Shown one piece after another: positions 58,536-64,000 of a stretch of DNA of 64,000 nt. The DNA is from Harenicola maris (GTDB lineage: Bacteria > Pseudomonadota > Alphaproteobacteria > Rhodobacterales > Rhodobacteraceae), in contig JADQAZ010000003.1 in NCBI GenBank assembly GCA_018524345.1, positions 310,001 through 374,000 of the forward strand, read 5' to 3'. Under the pieces are notes generated by a model. It did not search any database. It was not told the DNA's origin and was given only the letters and a program-made list of their open reading frames with translations. Position 1 is the stretch's first letter. Each line of letters begins with the position of its first letter. Both the position numbers and the translations under genes were made by a program.

Positions 58536-61498
58536 GCGAGACGCTGCGAGCAACGGGGAAGGCGGGCGCGCGGCTGCCTAATATGGGCCATGGCATCGAT
58601 CGCGAGAGGCCGGTGGAGTTTACCTTTGACGGCAGGACCTATGCGGGCTTTGCGGGGGATACGTTGGCTTCGGCGCTGATGGCGAATGGGGTGCGCCTGA
58701 TGGGGCGCTCGTTCAAATACCACCGTCCGCGCGGGGTTCTGACCTGCGGCTCGGAGGAGCCCAATGCCCTGATGCAGATCGGGCCGAAGGGGGCGGCGGA
58801 GCCGAACCAGCGGGCCACCATGCAAGAGGTTTACCCCGGGCTGCGGGCCGAGAGCCAGAACCGCTGGCCCAGCCTTGAGGCCGACCTGCTGAGCGTCAAT
58901 GACGCGCTCGCGCCCTTTCTTGGGGCGGGGTTCTATTACAAGACATTCATGTGGCCCAAGGCGTTTTGGGAGCGGGTGTATGAGCCCTTTATCCGCCGTG
59001 CGGCGGGGCTTGGGGCCCTGCCAGCGGGCCATGACGAGACGCCCTATGAAAAGCCCTTTGCCCATTGCGATTTGTTGGTGATCGGCGGCGGCCCCGCCGG
59101 GATGAGCGCGGCTTTGGCCGCGGCAAAGGCGGGGGCCGATGTGATCCTTGCCGAGGAGCAAAGCGCCCTTGGCGGGCGGCTCTTGCTTGATGGCGGCGAG
59201 GTGGAGGGCCTGCCCGCCCATGATTGGGCGGCGGATATGGCGGCGCGTCTTGCGGCGCACCCAAAGGTGCGGGTCATGACGCGCACCGCCGTGACGGGGG
59301 CCTATGACGGCGGCGTCTTTGGCGCGTTGGAGCGGGTGACGCGCCATTTGGGCGATGCGCCCAAGGGCGCCCCGGCGGAGGCCTTTTGGCGGATCACGGC
59401 GCGGGCCAGCGTGCTGGCCGCGGGCGCGATCGAGCGGCCCATAGCCTTCCCCGGCAATGACCGCCCCGGCATTTTGATGGCCGGGGCTTTGCGCGGCTAT
59501 ATGAACCGCTGGGGCGTGGCTCCGGGCAAGAGCATCGCCATCTATGGCCGCGGGGCAGAGGCATTGGCCACGGCGCGGCAGGTGCAGGCCGCGGGCCTGA
59601 AGGTGGCCGCCCTGATCACCACGGGGCCTGCGCCCGAGGGGGCGGGGGGCTTTCCTGTCTTTGCCGAGGCGCAGGTGGTGGGCACGCGGGGGCGCAAGTC
59701 CCTGCGGCAGGTCACGGTGCTGAGCGGCGGGGCAAAGCATGAGGTGATTGCCGATACGCTGGCCATGTCGGGGGGCTGGAACCCTTCGGTGCATTTGACC
59801 TGTCACATGGGGGCGCGGCCTGTCTGGCGCGCCGATATCGCCGGATTTGTGCCCGCAGAGGGCAGTGTGCCGGATATGCAGGTCGCGGGGGCCTGCGGCG
59901 GCCGTTATGACACGCAGGGCTGTCTGGAGGCCGGGCGCGCGGCGGCGCTTGCCGCCCTTGGGCGCGAGGTGCCTTCGGTGTCCGAGGGGAATAACGTGCA
60001 TGACGAGCCCGAATGGCGCAGCACCGATTGGGTGGTGCCGGGCAAGGGCCGGGCCTGGCTGGATTTCCAGAATGACGTGACGGTGAAGGACGTGCAGCTT
60101 GCCGCGCGAGAGAACCTGTCCAGCGTCGAGCATATGAAGCGCTACACCACGCAGGGCATGGCCCCCGATCAGGGCAAGAATTCCAACATCGGCGCCCTGA
60201 CTGTTCTGGCCGAGGCGACGGGGCGCTCCATCAGCGGCACGGGGACGACCACCTATCGGCCGCCTTTCGTGCCGGTGCCAATCGGAGCCATGGGCGCGGG
60301 CGCGCGGGGGAAGGGCTTTGCACCGGAGCGTTTTACCACGAGCGACGGGCCGAGTAGGGAACGCGCCGCGCCCATGGTGGAGGCGGGCCTGTGGTATCGG
60401 CCCAGCTATTTCCCCCGCGCGGGCGAGGCGACATGGCGCGAGGCTTGCGTCCGCGAGGTGCGGATGGTGCGCTCTGCCGTTGGGGTGTGTGATGTCTCGA
60501 CCCTTGGCAAGATCGACATTCAAGGGCCCGATGCGGGGGCGTTTTTAGACTTTGTTTACGCCAATCTGTTCTCATCGTTGAAAGAAGGGAGGGTGCGCTA
60601 TGGCTTGATGCTGCGCGAGGATGGCCATGTGATGGATGACGGGACCACGGCGCGTCTTGGCCCCAACCATTACCTGATGACCACCACCACCGCCGCCGCC
60701 GGTGCGGTGATGAAGCACCTCGATTTCGCGGCGCAGGTTTTGCAGCCCAACATGGATGTCAGCGCGATTTCCGTCACCGAGCAATGGGCGCAGTTTGCTG
60801 TGGCGGGGCCCGAGGCGCGGGCCTTGCTCCGTACCATCACCGACACGCCGGTTGAGGATGCGGACCTGCCCTATATGGGCTGCTGCGATGCGGTGATCGG
60901 CGGGGTGGCGGGGCGGATTTTCCGGATCAGTTTCTCCGGCGAGCTGGCCTATGAGGTGGCGGTGCCTGCGCGCTATGGGGCCTCTCTCTTCCGTCTCCTG
61001 TTGGCGCAGGCAGAGGGGCTTGGCGGCGGGGCCTACGGGATGGAGGCCCTGAATGTGCTGCGGGTCGAGAAGGGGTTTATCACCCATGCGGAGATCCACG
61101 GGCGGGTGACGGCCTATGACATTGGCATGGGGCGGATGGTCTCGGCCAAGAAGGACTGTATCGGCAAGGCGATGTCCCAGCGGCCCGGGCTGCTGGACCC
61201 TGCGCGGCCGCGTCTGGTCGGGCTGCGCCTGAGCGAGCCTATGGGCAAGATGCTGGGCGGGGCGCATTTGTTCGAGGCCGGAGCCGAGGCGCGGCGGGTG
61301 AATTCGCAGGGCTATCTGACCAGTCAGGCCTATTCGCCGGAGCTGGACGCGCATCTGGCCCTCGGGTTTCTCACGCGCGGGCCGGAGCGGATCGGCGAGG
61401 TGATCCGCGTGGTGGATCACATGCGCGGGGTGGAGACCATGGCAGAGGTGACGGCGCCCGTGGCGCTGGACCCAGAAGGGGAGCGTTTGCGTGGGTAG
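58532..61498 (+). CDS. soxA: Sarcosine oxidase subunit alpha
   Basis: A 988-residue subunit with NAD and folate sites. The N-terminal ferredoxin-like part (FTFDGRTYAGFAGDTLASALMANGV, then FKYHRPRGVLTCG) is followed by a dinucleotide domain with LLVIGGGPAGMSAALAAAKAG (about residues 180-200) and a C-terminal aminomethyltransferase (GcvT-like) domain from about 610, where formaldehyde is passed to tetrahydrofolate as 5,10-methylene-THF. Length is typical of TsoA/SoxA. It is coupled to soxD by ATGA and to soxG by an 8-bp overlap. Confidence 0.97.
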   Translation: MSETLRATGKAGARLPNMGHGIDRERPVEFTFDGRTYAGFAGDTLASALMANGVRLMGRSFKYHRPRGVLTCGSEEPNALMQIGPKGAAEPNQRATMQEVYPGLRAESQNRWPSLEADLLSVNDALAPFLGAGFYYKTFMWPKAFWERVYEPFIRRAAGLGALPAGHDETPYEKPFAHCDLLVIGGGPAGMSAALAAAKAGADVILAEEQSALGGRLLLDGGEVEGLPAHDWAADMAARLAAHPKVRVMTRTAVTGAYDGGVFGALERVTRHLGDAPKGAPAEAFWRITARASVLAAGAIERPIAFPGNDRPGILMAGALRGYMNRWGVAPGKSIAIYGRGAEALATARQVQAAGLKVAALITTGPAPEGAGGFPVFAEAQVVGTRGRKSLRQVTVLSGGAKHEVIADTLAMSGGWNPSVHLTCHMGARPVWRADIAGFVPAEGSVPDMQVAGACGGRYDTQGCLEAGRAAALAALGREVPSVSEGNNVHDEPEWRSTDWVVPGKGRAWLDFQNDVTVKDVQLAARENLSSVEHMKRYTTQGMAPDQGKNSNIGALTVLAEATGRSISGTGTTTYRPPFVPVPIGAMGAGARGKGFAPERFTTSDGPSRERAAPMVEAGLWYRPSYFPRAGEATWREACVREVRMVRSAVGVCDVSTLGKIDIQGPDAGAFLDFVYANLFSSLKEGRVRYGLMLREDGHVMDDGTTARLGPNHYLMTTTTAAAGAVMKHLDFAAQVLQPNMDVSAISVTEQWAQFAVAGPEARALLRTITDTPVEDADLPYMGCCDAVIGGVAGRIFRISFSGELAYEVAVPARYGASLFRLLLAQAEGLGGGAYGMEALNVLRVEKGFITHAEIHGRVTAYDIGMGRMVSAKKDCIGKAMSQRPGLLDPARPRLVGLRLSEPMGKMLGGAHLFEAGAEARRVNSQGYLTSQAYSPELDAHLALGFLTRGPERIGEVIRVVDHMRGVETMAEVTAPVALDPEGERLRG

Positions 61499-62027
61499 CA
61501 TCAGTTTGATCAAAGCGCCGGCCCTTGAGCAGGCGCCATTCGAGGCCGCGGGCCTCCGGCTGGAGGCCGTGGAGCCGGGGCCGGTGACGGCGCTTATGCC
61601 CTATCGCGGGCGTCATGCGGCGGTGGCCACGGCGCTGGAGAAATCCCACGGGTTGGGGTGGCCGGAGCCGGGGCAGGTGATTGCCTCGGGCGGGCAGCGG
61701 ATTGCGTGGTCGGCCTATAACACGGCGCTGGTGATCGGGGCGGAGCTGCCGCCGCGGCTGGCCAATCATACGGCGATGACGCCGCAGGGCGATGGCATGG
61801 CCTGTCTGCGCCTGAGCGGGGCGGCATGGCGGGATGCGCTTGCGCGGCTGACGCCCCTGACATTCGAGCAGGACGCCGAGCGGGGGATGTTGATGCATGT
61901 GCCGGCCCTGTTCCTGCGCGGCGACGATGCGGTGGAGGTTTTTGTCATGCGCTCCATGGCGCGGACCGCATGGCATGAGCTGCAGAGCGCGATGGAGCGG
62001 CTGGCGGGGCGGGCGGCGATTTCCTAG
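61491..62027 (+). CDS. soxG: Sarcosine oxidase subunit gamma
   Basis: A 178-residue subunit, GcvT-C-like in fold, that packs against the alpha subunit. It has the family segments ALEKSHGLGWPEPGQVI, IAWSAYNTALVIG and LRLSGAAWRDALARLTPL. The GTG start at 61491 lies inside soxA (8-bp overlap), so it is translationally coupled. It is the last gene of the sox unit; dnaG begins 54 bp later in the same direction. Confidence 0.95.
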   Translation: MGSISLIKAPALEQAPFEAAGLRLEAVEPGPVTALMPYRGRHAAVATALEKSHGLGWPEPGQVIASGGQRIAWSAYNTALVIGAELPPRLANHTAMTPQGDGMACLRLSGAAWRDALARLTPLTFEQDAERGMLMHVPALFLRGDDAVEVFVMRSMARTAWHELQSAMERLAGRAAIS

Positions 62028-62081
62028 GCGCGGGTGCGGCGGGCACTGGACTTTGCCCCCGCGCGACCCGATATTCATGCC

Positions 62082-64000
62082 ATGGCCCTTCCCAATGGAT
62101 TCATAGACGAGCTGCGCACGCGGCTGACCCTGTCCGATGTGGTGGGGCGCAAGGTTCTGTGGGATGCGAAAAAGTCCAATCAGGCCAAGGGCGACATGTG
62201 GGCGCCTTGCCCGTTCCATCAGGAAAAATCCGCCAGCTTTCATGTCGATGATCGCAAGGGGTTTTACTATTGTTTCGGCTGCCATGCGAAGGGGGATGCG
62301 ATCTCCTTCGTGCGCGAGACCGAGAACGTGGGTTTTATGGAAGCGGTGGAGATTCTGGCCGGGGAGGCCGGGTTGCAGATGCCCGCGCAGGACCCCCGCG
62401 CCAAGCAGAAGGCCGACCGCAACAGCGTGCTGGCCGAGGCCATGGAGGCGGCGGTCAAGTGGCTGCGATTGCAGCTGAAAACCGCGGCGGCAAGCGAGGC
62501 GCGGGCCTATCTTGAGGGGCGGGGATTGAGCGCGCAGACGCTGGATCGGTTCGAGATCGGCTATGCCCCCGATCAGCGCAGCGCCATGACGCAGGCCCTG
62601 ACCGGGCAGGGCATTGCGATGAAGGATATCATCGATGCGGGCCTTGCCGCAGAGCCGGACGGGGGCGGGAGCCCCTATGACCGGTTCCGCGGGCGGATCA
62701 TCTATCCGATCCGCGACCAGCGCGGGCGCTGTATCGGCCTTGGCGGGCGAGCGATGTCGCCCGAGGCGCGGGCGAAGTATCTTAACTCTCCGGAAACCAG
62801 TTTGTTCGATAAGGGACGCAGCCTTTACAACCATGGCCCGGCGCGCACGGCCGCGGGCAAGGGGCAGCCCCTGATCGTGGCAGAGGGGTATATGGATGTG
62901 ATCGCCTTGGCAGAGGCGGGCTTCGAGGCGACGGTGGCCCCCCTTGGCACCGCCGTGACCGAGGAGCAGTTGCGCATGCTCTGGCGGATGGCGGATGAGC
63001 CTGTGATTGCCCTTGATGGTGATGCGGCGGGCCTGCGGGCGGCCCTGCGGGTGATGGACTTGGCCTTGCCGCTGCTTGAGGCGGGCAAGAGCCTGCGCTT
63101 TGCGATCATGCCCGAGGGGCAGGACCCCGATGACCTGATCCGCGCGGGCGGGGCGGGCGCGATGCAGAAGCATCTGGATGAGGCCCAGCCGATGGTAAAG
63201 CTGCTCTGGCAGCGCGAGATCGAGGGGAAAGTGCTGGACAGCCCCGAGCGTAAGGCGGGGCTCGACAAGAACCTGCGCGAGGTTCTGACGCGGATCGCGG
63301 ACCCGTCGATCCGCTCGCATTATCAGGCGGAGTTCAAGGAGCTGCGCTATGCTCTGTTCCGCCCCAAACGGCCCGAGCAGCAGGGGCAGCGGCCCTTTCA
63401 GCCCGCGGGCGGCAATCGCGGGCCTGCGCGCGGGGGCAAATGGGCGCCGCCGCCGGTGCCCTCTCCGGCGACGAAGGCCTCGGCCCTTGCGGGGGATGCG
63501 GAGGGGACGGCGGCCTATATTCGCGAGGCGGTGATCCTTGCGACCCTGATCGTGCATCCGGCCCTGATTGACGAGGAGGCCGACACCCTTGAGCGTTTGA
63601 TGTTCGAGGGGCAGGGGCATGGGGAGATCGCCCATGCTTTGCTGCGCTATCGCGGCCCTGCGGACTCTGCGGCCTGCCGTGCGGCATTGGAGCAAGATAT
63701 TGGCCCCTATGCCCTTGAAACCCTGTTCGCGCCGCGCCATGTGCAGATTGCGCCGCCTGTGATGTCAGTGGATGATCTGGACAAGGCGCGCGATTGCCTT
63801 GCCGCCGAGATCGACCGCCTGCGTGTGGATCAAGGCAGCCGGAATGATCTGGCAGAGGCCATGGCGGAGATTGTTGGTGTGGTTGCCCCCGATGACGAGG
63901 CGGGGCAATCGGGGCCCGATGCCCTGACCTGGCGCCTGTCGGAGGCGGCCAAGGCGCGGGCTGCGGCGAATATGTCTGCCAAGGCCGATAGCACGGAATT
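62082..64000 (+). CDS. dnaG: DNA primase, 3' end outside window
   Basis: The first 639 codons of the replication primase. The CHC2 zinc ribbon is C43-P-F-H46 and C64-F-G-C67, the catalytic core and Toprim domain show LIVAEGYMDVIALAEAG and IALDGDAAGLRAAL with the metal-binding acids, and the helicase-binding C-terminal domain begins about residue 470 after a Gly/Pro/Arg-rich linker (FQPAGGNRGPARGG). It makes the RNA primers at the fork. The ATG at 62082 opens MALPNGFIDELRTRLTLSDVV, the usual start. The C-terminus runs off the right edge; nothing looks disrupted in the part seen. Confidence 0.97.
   Translation, partial: MALPNGFIDELRTRLTLSDVVGRKVLWDAKKSNQAKGDMWAPCPFHQEKSASFHVDDRKGFYYCFGCHAKGDAISFVRETENVGFMEAVEILAGEAGLQMPAQDPRAKQKADRNSVLAEAMEAAVKWLRLQLKTAAASEARAYLEGRGLSAQTLDRFEIGYAPDQRSAMTQALTGQGIAMKDIIDAGLAAEPDGGGSPYDRFRGRIIYPIRDQRGRCIGLGGRAMSPEARAKYLNSPETSLFDKGRSLYNHGPARTAAGKGQPLIVAEGYMDVIALAEAGFEATVAPLGTAVTEEQLRMLWRMADEPVIALDGDAAGLRAALRVMDLALPLLEAGKSLRFAIMPEGQDPDDLIRAGGAGAMQKHLDEAQPMVKLLWQREIEGKVLDSPERKAGLDKNLREVLTRIADPSIRSHYQAEFKELRYALFRPKRPEQQGQRPFQPAGGNRGPARGGKWAPPPVPSPATKASALAGDAEGTAAYIREAVILATLIVHPALIDEEADTLERLMFEGQGHGEIAHALLRYRGPADSAACRAALEQDIGPYALETLFAPRHVQIAPPVMSVDDLDKARDCLAAEIDRLRVDQGSRNDLAEAMAEIVGVVAPDDEAGQSGPDALTWRLSEAAKARAAANMSAKADSTE

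Noticed and set aside
61371..63740. Minus-strand open frame (789 codons) opposite soxA, soxG and dnaG.
   Set aside because: Antisense shadow of three well-supported genes; composition rich in Arg, His and Gln without domains.

Overview
The window is GC-rich chromosomal DNA of an alphaproteobacterium, most likely a marine Rhodobacteraceae (Roseobacter-group) member. The evidence is content rather than a database match: phosphatidylcholine synthase of the Sinorhizobium type, a heterotetrameric sarcosine oxidase operon, DUF484-xerC, YcjX/YcjF, DUF2946-PCu(A)C, DUF983, DUF3572 and TadE/TadG-like genes lying among ordinary housekeeping genes. Coding density is very high, many neighbours share ATGA or stop/start overlaps, and I see no rRNA, prophage, insertion sequence or CRISPR array. 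One tRNA (Glu, UUC) is present.

Layout. 1-5.7 kb: the end of a sensor histidine kinase with its response regulator, then truA and hrpB (minus strand) and meaB. 5.8-10.6 kb: a membrane protein, rpmB, a copper-handling pair (DUF2946 and PCu(A)C), a sirtuin, an LMW phosphatase and small secreted proteins. 10.7-18.7 kb: lepA, a lipoprotein, a lysozyme-fold protein, an alpha/beta hydrolase, ycjX-ycjF and an FAD monooxygenase. 18.8-32.6 kb: a large DUF2339 membrane protein, ileS, pcs, xerC-DUF484, priA, an MFS transporter, an acetyltransferase and prmA. 32.6-37.6 kb: an inner-membrane protein, a DMT transporter, DUF983-NUDIX, then an EF-hand protein followed by an ECF sigma factor, a probable anti-sigma factor and a CnrR/CpxP-like periplasmic sensor. 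37.6-48.6 kb: a PleD-like diguanylate cyclase, a phosphatase, an MttB-family methyltransferase, tRNA-Glu, recJ, a second DMT transporter, homoserine dehydrogenase, a TetR regulator with a clear operator, and a pirin. 48.7-53.5 kb: a cell-surface locus with two TadE-like pseudopilins and two paralogous TadG-like von Willebrand proteins. 53.8-64 kb: glutamate dehydrogenase with two small genes, the sarcosine oxidase operon soxB-X-D-A-G, and dnaG cut by the window end.

The parts that invite work are (1) the EF-hand/ECF-sigma module, with a shared candidate promoter motif before both the EF-hand gene and the sigma gene and a 60-nt hairpin between them; (2) the twin vWA/TadG locus, whose 318-bp divergent upstream region carries four copies of an ATTGTTTC-type motif; (3) three tandem 11-bp repeats in front of the MFS transporter gene; (4) a secreted hypothetical protein wired into the sarcosine oxidase operon; and (5) two families of intergenic repeats: A/T palindromes at gene ends and a composite CCCCCGGGATATTT element present twice. 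None is proven to be a new system; these are leads read from sequence alone.
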